From the NCBI GenBank assembly GCA_937980205.1, contig CALJKW010000009.1:310001-374000 (forward strand): a stretch of 64,000 nt of DNA. The letters run 5' to 3'. Shown one piece after another: positions 16,973 through 25,844 of this stretch. A program made the position numbers and the translations under genes. This DNA comes from an uncultured Myxococcales bacterium (GTDB lineage: Bacteria > Myxococcota > Myxococcia > Myxococcales > Myxococcaceae). The notes under the pieces are model-generated. The model ran no database searches, was not told the origin of the DNA, and was given only the letters and a program-made list of their open reading frames with translations. Positions within the stretch are counted from its first letter, which is position 1. Every line of letters begins with the position of its first letter.

Positions 16973-19476
16973 CTTCGGCGAGACTTCTTGCGGCCCGGGG
17001 CCTCGAGCTTCTCGCGCAGCTCCTTCGTCTCGCCCTGAAGCCGCTCGACGTCGCGCCTGAGCTCGGCCAGCTGCTTCGCGACGCCCGACCCGGTGCGAAT
17101 GGCCCGCACCGCCTCGCGCGCGTGCCGCCGCTCGCGGCCGTCGAGGAACGGCGTGCGCGTCAACGGCCCGATGAGCCGCTCGTCGGCCAGCAGCCGCGCC
17201 GCCTCGATGGCGGCCAGCCGCACGCGGAACATCGGGTCCGCCAACAGGCGCGCGATGAGGTCGACCGCTTCCTGCTTGCGCTGGGCCACCTCGGCCAGCC
17301 GCGCCACCGCCATGACCGCGGCCCGGCGTGCGATGGGCGCTGCGCCGTAGCGCGTCGCCGCGACGGCGAGCGGGAACCCTTCGCGGTCCTGCAGCTCGGC
17401 GAGGCCGTCGAGCGCGCCGGACGCCACGGTGTCCGCGAACGACGGGCGCTTCAGCATCGCGGCGAGCACCTGCCGCGCCCCGGCGGCGCGCACCTTGCCG
17501 AGCGCGCGCGCGGCCTCGCCTTCGACGAAGCCGCTCGGGTCTCCGCGGCGGCAGAGCGCGGTGAGCGCGCGGCCGACCTCGTCGTCTTCCTTGAACGTAC
17601 CCAGCGCCACCACCACCGAGCGCCGCGCCTTCGGGTGCTTCACCTTCAGCGCCTTCAAGAGCAGCGCCTTCGCCCGCGGAGTCCTCGCCCGCGCCAGCGC
17701 CCGCGCGCACGCTCCGCGCGTGCCCCAGAACGCCGACTCGTCGAGCAGCACCTCGGACAGCGCGTCGAGCGACGCGGCGCTGCCGTCCTTCCCGAGCGCG
17801 ACGGCGGCCTCGGTGCGGGCGCGCGCCCACGGAGCCGTGCGGACCTCGGCGCGCCACCACGCCGCCGGCTTCTCGACCTCGACGGTGCCGGGCAGGTCGC
17901 GCCGCCCGTCGACGATCGCGAGCGACGGCGGCCGCTCGCAGGACACCTGAAACACCTGCTCGTTGCGCTCGACGTCGAGCGGCTGGTCGACGACGCGCCC
18001 GCCCTCGACCACGCGCAGCGGCAGCGTCAGGCGGTACGGCTCGCCTCCTTGCGTCTGCTTCACGCGGACCGTGAGCACCTTGCGCTCGGCGTCGTGCTCG
18101 AGCTTCACGCTCAACGCCGGGTGCCCGGCCCGGTACACGTATTGATCGAAGAAGCGGTCGGGGTTCTTGCCGGTCGCCTCTTCGATCGCGCGGGCGAGGT
18201 CGACGGTCTCGACCGCTCCGCCGCCGTGACGCCCCACGTACAGCCGAACCGCCTTGGAGAAGTCGGCGTCGCCGAGCCAGCGCCGCAACGCGTGCAGCAC
18301 GAGCGCGCCCTTCTCGTAGAGGTGCCGGTCGAACAGCTCGATGGGCTCGTCGAACCTCCGCTCGACGATGGGGCGCGCGTAACGCTCGGAGGCCTCGTCG
18401 AGGTACTCCTCGAGATCGAGCCGGCGCTGGTGGTCGGCCTCGTCGTCGCCGTCGGCGTGCTCTTTCCACAGCACCTCGGAGTACGTCGCGAAGCCCTCGT
18501 TGAGCCAGCCGTGCGGCCAGTCGCGGCAGGTGAGCCAGTCTCCGAACCACTGGTGCGCGAGCTCGTGCGAGATGAGGTTCTCGGCGGAGTAGTCGAGGTG
18601 CGCGCGCTCGTCGTGCAGCACGGCGTCGGTGAGCGTCGTCGCGCCGGTGTTCTCCATGCCGCCGAAGATGAACTCGCCGACGAACACCTGCGCGTAGTCA
18701 CCCCAGGGGTAGGCGCAGCCGGTGAGGTCCTCGAACATCTTCAGCATGCGGCCGGTGCGCGCGACGCAGCGCAGCGCGTCGGCCCTGCGCCCGCGCGGGT
18801 AGAGCGTGCGGACCTTCACCTTCCCCGCCGAGGCGACGTGCTCCTCGAGCTCGCCGACCACGAGCGTGACGAGGTACGGCGAGTGCGGCACCTCGAGGCG
18901 GTGGTGCACCGTCCGCGACGCGCCCTTCACCACGTCCGACACCTTCGCCCCGTTCGACAGCGCGGTCATGCGCTTCGGGAAGGTCGCGATGACCTCGGTC
19001 GTCGCCTTCTGCGCCGGCGCGTCGAGGCAGGGGAACCAGCAGCGGCTGTCTTCGTCCTGCCCCTGCGTCCACGCCTGCAGCGGCCGCTTGGGGTACTGGC
19101 GGTCGGGGCCGATGAAGTAGAGGCCGCGCCGCGGAGTGCAGCGGTAGCCGATGACCACCTTCGCCTCGGCGCCTGCGGCGAGCGGCTTCTTCAGGTGCAC
19201 GACGACGCGCTCGCCGTCGTTGTCGAAGTCGGCGCGCGCGTCGTCGACGTCGCACGACTGCACGTCGAGCTCGACGGCGTCGAACGCGATGCTGCTCACC
19301 TGGCGCACCGCCTTCACGAGCGTGCTGCAGCGGCCGGTGAGCGACCGCTCGTCGAAGTCGAGGGTCACCTCGATGCGCACGTGTGCGGGCCGCACCGGCC
19401 GATCTGCCGCGTAGTGCACCGTGGCGGAGTCGAAGGCGAACGGAGGCGGCTCCAGATCGACGCGTTGACCGGGCAT
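16969..19476 (-). CDS. M1 family zinc aminopeptidase with C-terminal HEAT-like repeats
   Basis: About 835 residues from ATG 19476; a GTG seven codons earlier is possible. An N-terminal beta domain is followed by the catalytic domain with GGMENTGA near residue 272 (a variant of the GAMEN substrate motif), zinc site HELAHQW near 304 and the third ligand in WLNEGFATY near 327. After about residue 560 the protein becomes a series of Ala/Leu/Arg-rich helical pairs (RTEAAVALGKDGSAASLDAL, RRSVVVALGTFKEDDEVGRA) typical of HEAT/armadillo repeats. It closes with a charged coiled coil (RRDVERLQGETKELREKLE). There is no signal peptide, so it is probably cytoplasmic. It trims N-terminal residues from peptides; the repeat tail may cap the active site or bind partners. 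The start is separated by 29 bp from a divergent J-domain gene. Confidence 0.9.
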   Translation of the reverse strand: MPGQRVDLEPPPFAFDSATVHYAADRPVRPAHVRIEVTLDFDERSLTGRCSTLVKAVRQVSSIAFDAVELDVQSCDVDDARADFDNDGERVVVHLKKPLAAGAEAKVVIGYRCTPRRGLYFIGPDRQYPKRPLQAWTQGQDEDSRCWFPCLDAPAQKATTEVIATFPKRMTALSNGAKVSDVVKGASRTVHHRLEVPHSPYLVTLVVGELEEHVASAGKVKVRTLYPRGRRADALRCVARTGRMLKMFEDLTGCAYPWGDYAQVFVGEFIFGGMENTGATTLTDAVLHDERAHLDYSAENLISHELAHQWFGDWLTCRDWPHGWLNEGFATYSEVLWKEHADGDDEADHQRRLDLEEYLDEASERYARPIVERRFDEPIELFDRHLYEKGALVLHALRRWLGDADFSKAVRLYVGRHGGGAVETVDLARAIEEATGKNPDRFFDQYVYRAGHPALSVKLEHDAERKVLTVRVKQTQGGEPYRLTLPLRVVEGGRVVDQPLDVERNEQVFQVSCERPPSLAIVDGRRDLPGTVEVEKPAAWWRAEVRTAPWARARTEAAVALGKDGSAASLDALSEVLLDESAFWGTRGACARALARARTPRAKALLLKALKVKHPKARRSVVVALGTFKEDDEVGRALTALCRRGDPSGFVEGEAARALGKVRAAGARQVLAAMLKRPSFADTVASGALDGLAELQDREGFPLAVAATRYGAAPIARRAAVMAVARLAEVAQRKQEAVDLIARLLADPMFRVRLAAIEAARLLADERLIGPLTRTPFLDGRERRHAREAVRAIRTGSGVAKQLAELRRDVERLQGETKELREKLEAPGRKKSRRS

Positions 19477-19505
19477 TCGGCGCGGTACGCTAGGCACAAA
19501 GCGCC

Positions 19506-20210
19506 GTGATTGACGTCCTCTATTTCTCCGACAAAGCCGTGAACGAGAAGCTCTTCGAGCGCGTGAAGAACGCCAAGAAGCTCACGCTCGTCACCGTGCT
19601 GCCGCCGCACCGCGCGGCCACGAAGCCGACGAAGCTCGAGCCGTTCGCCTCGCTCGAGAAGGACTTCGGCGAGGTCCTCGACCAGGTGCTCGTCGTCGAC
19701 GAGGGGAAGATCGAGGGCATGTGGAGAGACCCCGTCGTCGACCTCGCCGACACGCTGCACGAGGGCGACAAGAAGGCCGCCTACGCCGCGGCGCGCGGGT
19801 ACTTCTTCGTGCAGGCCGGAGCGTGGAAGGCGACCGTCAAGAAGACGAACGACCACGACGACGACCTCGACCGGCTCGAGAAGGCCGTCGAGAAGCTGAC
19901 GATGAAGCGCCCGCCCGAGCGCGCCGCGAAGAAGAAGGGCTGGCGTTCGTCACGCCAGGACACGGCGGCGCGCACCGTCGAGGACGAGGTGCCGATCTAC
20001 TCGGCGAACCCGTGGGAGATTCTCGGCCTCGAGCCCGGCGCCTCGCTCGCCGACGCGAAGAAGGCGTGGAAGAGCCTGATGACGCTCTACCACCCGGACA
20101 AGGTCGCGCACCTCGCGCCCGAGTTCAAAGAGCTCGCCGAAGAGAAGACGCGGCAGATCATGACCGCGTGGGAGCAGGTGCAGGCCGAGCTGACGCGGAC
20201 GCGGGACTGA
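19506..20210 (+). CDS. J-domain protein (C-terminal J domain)
   Basis: A 234-residue protein from GTG 19506. The C-terminal ~65 residues form a J domain: NPWEILGLEPGASLADAKKAW, then LYHPDKV with the diagnostic HPD tripeptide, and a final helix. The N-terminal 165 residues are mixed alpha/beta and lysine-rich (SDKAVNEKLFERVKNAKK) and match no family I can name. J domains stimulate Hsp70 ATPase, so this is probably a specialised co-chaperone that brings a client or location to DnaK. The J domain being C-terminal rather than N-terminal separates it from classical DnaJ. It is transcribed divergently from the M1 peptidase. Confidence 0.85.
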   Translation: MIDVLYFSDKAVNEKLFERVKNAKKLTLVTVLPPHRAATKPTKLEPFASLEKDFGEVLDQVLVVDEGKIEGMWRDPVVDLADTLHEGDKKAAYAAARGYFFVQAGAWKATVKKTNDHDDDLDRLEKAVEKLTMKRPPERAAKKKGWRSSRQDTAARTVEDEVPIYSANPWEILGLEPGASLADAKKAWKSLMTLYHPDKVAHLAPEFKELAEEKTRQIMTAWEQVQAELTRTRD

Positions 20211-20218
20211 GCGCTCAG
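20207..20218. terminator. Palindrome CTGAGCGCTCAG spanning two convergent stop codons
   Basis: The 12-bp perfect palindrome contains the TGA of the J-domain gene and, on the other strand, the TGA of the M28 peptidase gene, which are only 4 bp apart. It could fold in both transcripts, but no U-tract follows, so intrinsic termination would be weak. Confidence 0.35.
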
Positions 20219-23019
20219 CGCCGCCGCCCCTCCTGGAACGTCACCTCGAGCGTCACCTCTTTCCCCTCGCGCAGCACGACGGCGCGCACGGTCTCACCGG
20301 GCTTCGACGACATGAGCACGAACATGAGGTCTTCGACGCTGCCGATGACGTGGGTGCCGAGCTTCACGAGCACGTCGCCGCGGCGCATGCCGCCCTTCTC
20401 GGCTCCGCCGCCGGGCCGCACGTCCTGCAAGAGCACGCCCTTCACGCCCGGCGGAGGCCCGCCGTAATCGGGCACGGTGCCGAGCGACGCGTTGAAGCTG
20501 CGGGCGTCGCCGCGCGGAGCGGGCTGCGGCACCTTGCGGTACGTCAGCGCCTTGTCCTGCAGCGAGGTCACCAGCCGCGCGACGAGCTCGGCGACCTGCG
20601 CGGCGCCCGAGTAGGTGAGCTTCTCGGCCGTGTCGGAGGGCTTGTGGTAGTCCGAGTGCGCGCCGGTGAAGAAGTGCAGCACCGGCACCCCCGCCGTGTA
20701 GAACGGCATCTGATCCGACGGGCCGTAGCCGTCGCCGCTCATGCTGCAGCGCACGCGCGCGGCCGCGCACACCGGCTCGAGCAACGCCTTCCACTCGTCC
20801 GCGCTCTCGCTGCCGAGCGCCGTCAGCGTGTTGCTGCGCATGCGCCCGACCATGTCGAGGTTCAGCATCACCGCGCCGGCGCCCACCAGGTCCTTGCGGC
20901 TGTTCACGAGGTGCGCCGAGCCGAGCACGCCCGACTCCTCGCCGGACATCGCCGTGAAGACGACGTCGCGCTGGAGCGTGTCCTTCGTCGCGACGAGCTT
21001 GCGCGCGATCTCCAGCATCACCGCCACGCCCGAGGCGTTGTCGTCGGCCCCCGGGTGCGGCTCGGTGCGATCCGGCGCGAGCGAGTTCACTCCGCCCAGG
21101 CCCAGGTGATCGTAGTGCGCGCCGATGATCATCGCCGGGGCGCCCTTCGCCGGCAGCTTCGCCACCACGTTGAACGCCTCGGCCCTGGTGAGCTCGAGCG
21201 CCACCTCGAGCTCCGCGGTCGCCTTCTTCGCGGTGAGCTTGTCGAACCACGCGCGCTTCACCACGAGCACCACAAGTCCCGCGTCGCCCGTCGTGCCTTC
21301 CGGCTGCAGCGCGGGGAACGCCGCCTCGGGAGGCAGCTCCGGCGCCGGAGCCTTCGCCGCCTCGGGCGCACCCGCCGGGGGTGCCGCGGCGGCCGCCGGC
21401 ATGTCGACCACGAGCAGCGCGACCGCGCCCTTCTCGCGCGCGGTGAACGCCTTCTTCCGCAGGTCTCCCGCGCGACGCTGCTTCTCGGGAGTGTCGAGCG
21501 CCGGGTGCTCGGGCGTGAAGCGCCGCACCACGGCGATCTTCCCCTTCACGTCGACGCCCTTGTAGTCGTCGAAGCCCAGCTCCGCGTCGACGAGGCCGTA
21601 GCCCGCCAGCACGAGCGGCGCCTTCACCTTCTTCTGCGTCGGCGCGGAGAAGCCGAGCGGCTGGAACGCGTCGGCGGGCACCTTCTCCTTGCCGATCACC
21701 AGCGACGTCGCCGCGCCGGTCTTCACGCCGGTGACGACGGGGAACTTCTGCCGGTACGTGCCGTCGTCGCCGCCGGGCAACAGCCCCAGCGCCTTGAACT
21801 GCTCCTCGATGTACGCGCCCGCCGCCTCGAGGCCCTTCGTGCCGATGCCGCGGCCCTCGCGCTGCGCGTCGGCGAGCCACGTCACGTCGGTCTTGATGCG
21901 CTGCGCGGGCGCTTTCGCGTCGACCGGCGCCGGGCCCTTCACCCACTTCGCGAGGAACACGTTCGTGTCGTTCGAGCCCTCGGCCGTCGCGCGGTTCGAC
22001 GAGAACGCGAGCCACTTGCCGTCGGGCGAGAACATCGGGAAGCCGTCGAAGCCCGGCGCGTACGTGATGCGCTCGAGGCCGGTGCCGTCGGCGTTGATCG
22101 CCCAGATGTCGAACTCGCGGCCGCGCGGGTTCGGGTAGTTCGACGAGAACACGATGCGGTCCTCGCCCGGCACCCAGAACGGCGCGAACGAAGCAGAGTC
22201 GAGGTACGTGATCTGCCGCTGATCCGAGCCGTCGGCGTTCATCACCCACAGCTCGAGCTTCGACGGCCGCACCAGCGAGCGCTGCAGCAGCGCCTTGAAG
22301 TCGTCGAGCTCTTTGCCGGGTTTGGGCCGCGACGCGCGCCAGACGATCTTCGAGCAGTCGGCGTTGAAGAACGCGCCGCCGTCGTAGCCCGGCTCGAACG
22401 TGAGCCGCTTCACGTTCTTGCCGTCGGCGTCCATGCGGTAGAGCTCGAGGTCTCCGTCGCGCACGGACGTGAAGATGATGCTGCCGTCCTTCGCGCAGAC
22501 GGTGCCCTCGGCGTCGTAGCCCTTGGTGTCGGTGAGCTGCCGGAGCCGCGAGCCGTCGGCCTGCGCCTTGAAGATGTCGTACGTGTCGTAGAGCGCCCAG
22601 ACGTAGCCCTGGCTCATGTCCGGCTTCGGCGGGCACTCGGCGCCGCCGAGGTGCGTCGACGCGTAGAGCAGCTCGGTGTCGTCGGGGAAGAAGTGCGCGC
22701 ACGTCGTCGCGCCCAGGCCCGTCGAGACCGGCTTCGGCGTGACCGGGTCGTCGAACACGCGCATCGTGTAGATGCGGTCGCAGCCCTGGCCTTCGCCGTG
22801 CGCCTGAAACGACAGGCGCGTGCCGTCGAAGCTCCAGTACGCCTCGGCGTTCTCGCCGCCGAACGTGAGCTGCTTCAGGTCGGAGAGGTGCTTCTCTTCC
22901 GGCAGCAGCTTCGCGGGCGGGCTCGGCTTCGCAGGGGGAGCGTCCGGCGTGGTGGCGCAGGCGGAGACAACGACGACGACAGCAGCAACAACGACGCGGG
23001 GGCTGAGGAGGGATCGCAT
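20215..23019 (-). CDS. Lipoprotein M28 peptidase with TolB-like propeller, PA-like insert and PDZ domain
   Basis: A 934-residue surface or periplasmic enzyme. The lipobox VVVVSAC gives Cys21. Residues ~40-345 are repeated 'MDADGKNVKRLTFEPGYDGG'-type PD40 units forming a TolB-like beta-propeller. A protease-associated-like insert follows (~400-600), then the M28 zinc aminopeptidase core: GAHYDHLG, HPGADDNASG, MSGEESGVLGS, LNLDMVGR and GAHSDYHKPSDT supply the two-zinc ligands. The C-terminal ~90 residues (LLQDVRPGGGAEKGGMRRGD) are a PDZ domain. Such proteins release amino acids from peptides outside the cytoplasm; the propeller probably binds or gates substrate. It stands alone on its strand, with a short ORF 55 bp upstream. 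Confidence 0.9.
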   Translation of the reverse strand: MRSLLSPRVVVAAVVVVVSACATTPDAPPAKPSPPAKLLPEEKHLSDLKQLTFGGENAEAYWSFDGTRLSFQAHGEGQGCDRIYTMRVFDDPVTPKPVSTGLGATTCAHFFPDDTELLYASTHLGGAECPPKPDMSQGYVWALYDTYDIFKAQADGSRLRQLTDTKGYDAEGTVCAKDGSIIFTSVRDGDLELYRMDADGKNVKRLTFEPGYDGGAFFNADCSKIVWRASRPKPGKELDDFKALLQRSLVRPSKLELWVMNADGSDQRQITYLDSASFAPFWVPGEDRIVFSSNYPNPRGREFDIWAINADGTGLERITYAPGFDGFPMFSPDGKWLAFSSNRATAEGSNDTNVFLAKWVKGPAPVDAKAPAQRIKTDVTWLADAQREGRGIGTKGLEAAGAYIEEQFKALGLLPGGDDGTYRQKFPVVTGVKTGAATSLVIGKEKVPADAFQPLGFSAPTQKKVKAPLVLAGYGLVDAELGFDDYKGVDVKGKIAVVRRFTPEHPALDTPEKQRRAGDLRKKAFTAREKGAVALLVVDMPAAAAAPPAGAPEAAKAPAPELPPEAAFPALQPEGTTGDAGLVVLVVKRAWFDKLTAKKATAELEVALELTRAEAFNVVAKLPAKGAPAMIIGAHYDHLGLGGVNSLAPDRTEPHPGADDNASGVAVMLEIARKLVATKDTLQRDVVFTAMSGEESGVLGSAHLVNSRKDLVGAGAVMLNLDMVGRMRSNTLTALGSESADEWKALLEPVCAAARVRCSMSGDGYGPSDQMPFYTAGVPVLHFFTGAHSDYHKPSDTAEKLTYSGAAQVAELVARLVTSLQDKALTYRKVPQPAPRGDARSFNASLGTVPDYGGPPPGVKGVLLQDVRPGGGAEKGGMRRGDVLVKLGTHVIGSVEDLMFVLMSSKPGETVRAVVLREGKEVTLEVTFQEGRRR

Positions 23020-23074
23020 CGGCGGCGCACCCTAGAGCACGCCACGCACGACGGCGATCAAACTTCTTCGACGC

Positions 23075-23242
23075 TCAGTGCAGCGTACGGCGGGACGTCT
23101 CGCGCTCGACGCGCGCGCGCTCTTCCGCGGTGAGCTCGACCGCGACCACCACGCGCATCCCGCTTCCGTCCTTCAGCGGCACCGCGCGATAGCGAGCCCA
23201 CGTCCCGTTCTCCAGCTGCACCAGCTTCCCTTCGAGCTCCAT
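23075..23242 (-). CDS. Small 55-residue protein, unknown
   Basis: A short frame starting ATG at 23242 and ending TGA at 23075. It has the strong third-position G/C bias of real genes here (nearly every codon ends in G or C). The product is two strands (EGKLVQLENGTWARYRAVPL and a Val-rich MRVVVAVEL) followed by a charged helix (AEERARVERETSRRT). No clear ribosome-binding site precedes the ATG and the frame is closed 13 codons upstream. It could be a small regulatory or adaptor protein or the surviving 3' end of an older gene. It lies between the dehydrogenase gene and the M28 peptidase gene, all leftward. Confidence 0.5.
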   Translation of the reverse strand: MELEGKLVQLENGTWARYRAVPLKDGSGMRVVVAVELTAEERARVERETSRRTLH

Positions 23243-23368
23243 GCGATAGAACAGTGCCTGCTCGACGCGCCGCGTTCAACAGATCGAGCCCCGATCGATG
23301 CAAATCGGTAAATTCACACCCCAGTAAACGAATTGACTGCCCAAATGTGCGTAACGGCTCAGTAACCG
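23243..23368. other. AT-richer gap downstream of the dehydrogenase gene
   Basis: This 126-bp segment is noticeably richer in A/T than its surroundings and has no coding bias. It follows the end of the leftward dehydrogenase gene and precedes the small 55-residue ORF, so it may hold a promoter for the latter. I could not fix convincing -35 and -10 hexamers. Confidence 0.3.
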
Positions 23369-24235
23369 TCACCGAAGTGTGTGTTTGCAAATGTCCTCGA
23401 GCGCGGTGACAACGCCACAGATGTCGAGGTCGCCTTTGCCGGCCGCACGCGCTGCGTTGTAGGTCTCACGGAGCGCGGCAGCCGCCGGAGCCGGGACCCG
23501 GTGCTTCACCGCCTCGGCGAGGAACAGCTCCAGGTCCTTGTGCATGAGGTCGATGGAGAAGTGCTGCGAGAAGTCGCGCGCGAGCATCGCGTTGCCCTTG
23601 GCCTGGAAGTACGGCGAGCGAAAGGCGGAGGCCTCGATCACCTCGAGCAGCTTGCGGGGGTCGACGCCTGCCTTCGAGATGGTGAGCATGCCCTCGGACA
23701 GCGACTCCAGCATCGCCGCGATGACCAGGTTGCCGCCGAGCTTCACCTGGGTGCCGGCGCCGACCGGGCCGCAGTGAATGACCTTCTCTCCGACGCCCAT
23801 GAAGACGGGCTGGGCGCGCTCGAGCGTCTCGGGCGAGCAGCCGGTCATGATGACGAGCGTGCCCTTCTCCGCGCCGATCTTCGAGCCCGTCACCGGAGCG
23901 TCCGCGAAGCCGACGCCCTTCGCCGCCGCGCGAACACCGAGCGACTGCGCGAGCGCGACCGAGATGGTGGAGAAGTCGAGGAACAGCTGGCCTGGCCGCG
24001 CGGCGTTCAGCAGCTGAAACGCGACCTCTTCGACGGCGGGCGGGTCGGCGAGGCAGGTGCAGAACGCGTCGACCTGCTCGGCGACCTGCCGCGGAGTCTT
24101 CGCCATCACCACGCCCTCGACGTCGCGCGGCGTGCGGTTCCAGCCGACCACCTCGAAGCCGCGACGCTTCAGCGTCTGCGCCATGCGGCTGCCCATGAGT
24201 CCGAGGCCGAGAAAACCGACGCGCTTGATGGTCAT
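23369..24235 (-). CDS. Beta-hydroxyacid dehydrogenase, 3-hydroxyisobutyrate dehydrogenase-like
   Basis: A 288-residue NAD(P)-dependent oxidoreductase from ATG 24235 (GAAGG eight bases upstream); ATG 24250 lacks such a site. Rossmann motif GFLGLGLMGSRMAQTL is at residues 6-21, with NRTPRD after the second strand suggesting NADP preference. The substrate-binding segment is DAPVTGSKIGAEKGTLVIM, the catalytic-lysine region GAGTQVKLGGNLVIAAM, and the C-terminal helical part ends ...CGVVTALEDICK. The family includes 3-hydroxyisobutyrate, glyoxylate/succinic semialdehyde and tartronate semialdehyde reductases. The DAPVTGSKIGAE pattern leans to the glyoxylate/succinic semialdehyde reductase side, but the substrate is not fixed. 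It is divergent from the small-protein/acyltransferase operon. Confidence 0.87.
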   Translation of the reverse strand: MTIKRVGFLGLGLMGSRMAQTLKRRGFEVVGWNRTPRDVEGVVMAKTPRQVAEQVDAFCTCLADPPAVEEVAFQLLNAARPGQLFLDFSTISVALAQSLGVRAAAKGVGFADAPVTGSKIGAEKGTLVIMTGCSPETLERAQPVFMGVGEKVIHCGPVGAGTQVKLGGNLVIAAMLESLSEGMLTISKAGVDPRKLLEVIEASAFRSPYFQAKGNAMLARDFSQHFSIDLMHKDLELFLAEAVKHRVPAPAAAALRETYNAARAAGKGDLDICGVVTALEDICKHTLR

Positions 24236-24308
24236 CTGGCGCGCCTTCATAGGGTGCCGTGCTGTTCAAAAGCCAGCGGGCGCGCCGTGCGCTACATTGG
24301 CGAACGTC

Positions 24309-24536
24309 ATGTGGTTCACCAGCCTGTTCAAGCGTGAGACGTCCGATGCCGCGCGCCGCGAGCGCATGGAGGAGGTCGAGCGTTCCGTCACGCACTCGCT
24401 GCGCACGATGGCGTCTGCGTTCACCTCGCTGGCGAACATGATCGAGCAGCGGCGGCTGCAGCGCGCGGGCTACGAGAAGCAGGAGCGCTTCCTCGAGCGC
24501 ACCGACGCGACCCCTGGAGCCGCGCCGAAGAAGTGA
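24309..24536 (+). CDS. Small helical protein coupled to an acyltransferase gene
   Basis: A 75-residue protein beginning MWFTSLFKRE and then almost wholly charged helix (ERMEEVERSVTHSLRTMASA), ending in a short Pro/Ala/Lys tail. It has no recognised family, and the N-terminal aromatic/hydrophobic patch could associate with membrane. Its TGA overlaps the GTG start of the PlsC-like gene as GTGA, so it is almost certainly co-translated with it. It may be a small accessory subunit, but nothing in the sequence shows this directly. Confidence 0.65.
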   Translation: MWFTSLFKRETSDAARRERMEEVERSVTHSLRTMASAFTSLANMIEQRRLQRAGYEKQERFLERTDATPGAAPKK

Positions 24537-25831
24537 ACGCGTTCTACCGGGGGCTGCGCGCGATCGTCTCGCTGCTGATGCGGGCCTTCTACCGCATCGA
24601 GCCTCCCGTCGACCCCGCGGGCGCCCTCTCGATGGACGGGCCGGTGATGTTCGTCGGCAATCACCCGAACGGCATGGTCGACCCCGGGCTGGTGTTCGTG
24701 CTCGCCCGGCGGCACATCACGTTCCTCGCGAAGGCGCCGCTGTTCTCGCTGCCGATCGTCGGGTGGCTGATCCGCGGGATGGGTGCGCTGCCCGTCTACC
24801 GCAAGCAGGACGACCCGACGCAGATGGGCAAAAACGCCGGCACGCTCGACGCCGCCGCCGACGCGCTCGCGCAGGGCCGCTGCATCACCATCTTTCCGGA
24901 GGGGAAGAGCCACAGCGAGCCGCAGCTGCAGGAGCTGAAGACCGGCGCCGCGCGCATCGCGCTGACGGCCGCGAAGAAGGGCGCGCGCGTACGCATCGTG
25001 CCGCTCGGGCTCACGTATTCGGAGAAGAACCGCTTCCGCAGCGCGGTGCACGTCGACGTCGGCGCGCCGATCTCGGTGAGCGGAGACGAGGACGTCGGCG
25101 CGCTGACGAATGCCATCTTCGAGGCGCTGCGCGCGGTGACGCTCAACCTGGAGCAGTGGGAAGACCTGCCGCTCATCCGCACCGCCGAGGCGCTCTACGC
25201 GATGAAGCTCGGCGAGGCCGCGGCCCAGCCCGAGCGGCTCAAGGCGTTCGCGCGCGGCATGGCGCTCTTGCGCGCGGAGCAGCCCGAGCGGTTCGCGAGG
25301 CTCAAGGCCGAGGTGCTGGCGATGCGGCGGCGACTCGAGCTCGTGCAGGCCTCGCCGGAGGACGTCGCGTACCGGTACCACGCGTGGGGCGTGACGAAGT
25401 TCGTGCTGCGCAACGCCCTCGCGCTCGCGATGCTGCCGGTGTTCCTCGCCGGCATGGCGCTGTTCTTCGTGCCGTTCTGGATTCCGCCGCTCGCGGTGCG
25501 CGTGTTCCGCGTCGCGGAGGACATTCAGGCCACCATCAAGATCGTGATGCTCTGGGTGCTGGCGCCGCTGTGGCTGCTCTTGCTCACGCTCGCGGCGTGG
25601 TGGCTCGGCGGCTGGCCGGCGGCTGCGGTCGCGTTCGTCGGCACGCTGCCGCTCGCGCTGTACACCCGGTACTACTACGAGCGCCGCAGCGCCGCGCTGC
25701 ACGACCTGCGCACCTTCTTCGTGCTCGGAAGCCGCAGGTCGTTCAAGGAGCGCATGGGGCAGGAAGGCGAGCGCATCGCCGCGGAGCTCGCCGGCCTCGC
25801 CGAGGAGCTGAGGCCGCGCGTGGTCGCGTGA
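24533..25831 (+). CDS. PlsC-like 1-acylglycerol-3-phosphate acyltransferase with C-terminal membrane helices
   Basis: A 432-residue membrane enzyme from GTG 24533. The acyltransferase block is clear: VGNHPNGMVDPG (the NHxxxxxD catalytic motif in the 'NHPN' variant), then TIFPEGKSH (FPEG motif for the glycerol-phosphate site) and VRIVPLGLTYSEKN. Unlike a typical ~240-residue PlsC, this protein has a long extension with three or four hydrophobic helices (ALAMLPVFLAGMALFFVPFW, VLAPLWLLLLTLAAWWLGGW). It probably transfers acyl chains to lysophosphatidate or a related glycerolipid at the inner membrane. It is coupled to the small helical protein upstream and ends just before a half copy of the structured repeat. 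Confidence 0.85.
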   Translation: MNAFYRGLRAIVSLLMRAFYRIEPPVDPAGALSMDGPVMFVGNHPNGMVDPGLVFVLARRHITFLAKAPLFSLPIVGWLIRGMGALPVYRKQDDPTQMGKNAGTLDAAADALAQGRCITIFPEGKSHSEPQLQELKTGAARIALTAAKKGARVRIVPLGLTYSEKNRFRSAVHVDVGAPISVSGDEDVGALTNAIFEALRAVTLNLEQWEDLPLIRTAEALYAMKLGEAAAQPERLKAFARGMALLRAEQPERFARLKAEVLAMRRRLELVQASPEDVAYRYHAWGVTKFVLRNALALAMLPVFLAGMALFFVPFWIPPLAVRVFRVAEDIQATIKIVMLWVLAPLWLLLLTLAAWWLGGWPAAAVAFVGTLPLALYTRYYYERRSAALHDLRTFFVLGSRRSFKERMGQEGERIAAELAGLAEELRPRVVA

Positions 25832-25844
25832 GGCACCGAGGGCC

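Noticed and set aside
14182..19509. A 1775-codon rightward open frame opposite the decarboxylase, ATPase and M1 peptidase genes
   Set aside because: It lies antisense to three well-supported genes and reads as low-complexity Arg/Ala/His/Leu sequence. High GC makes stops rare in such shadow frames.
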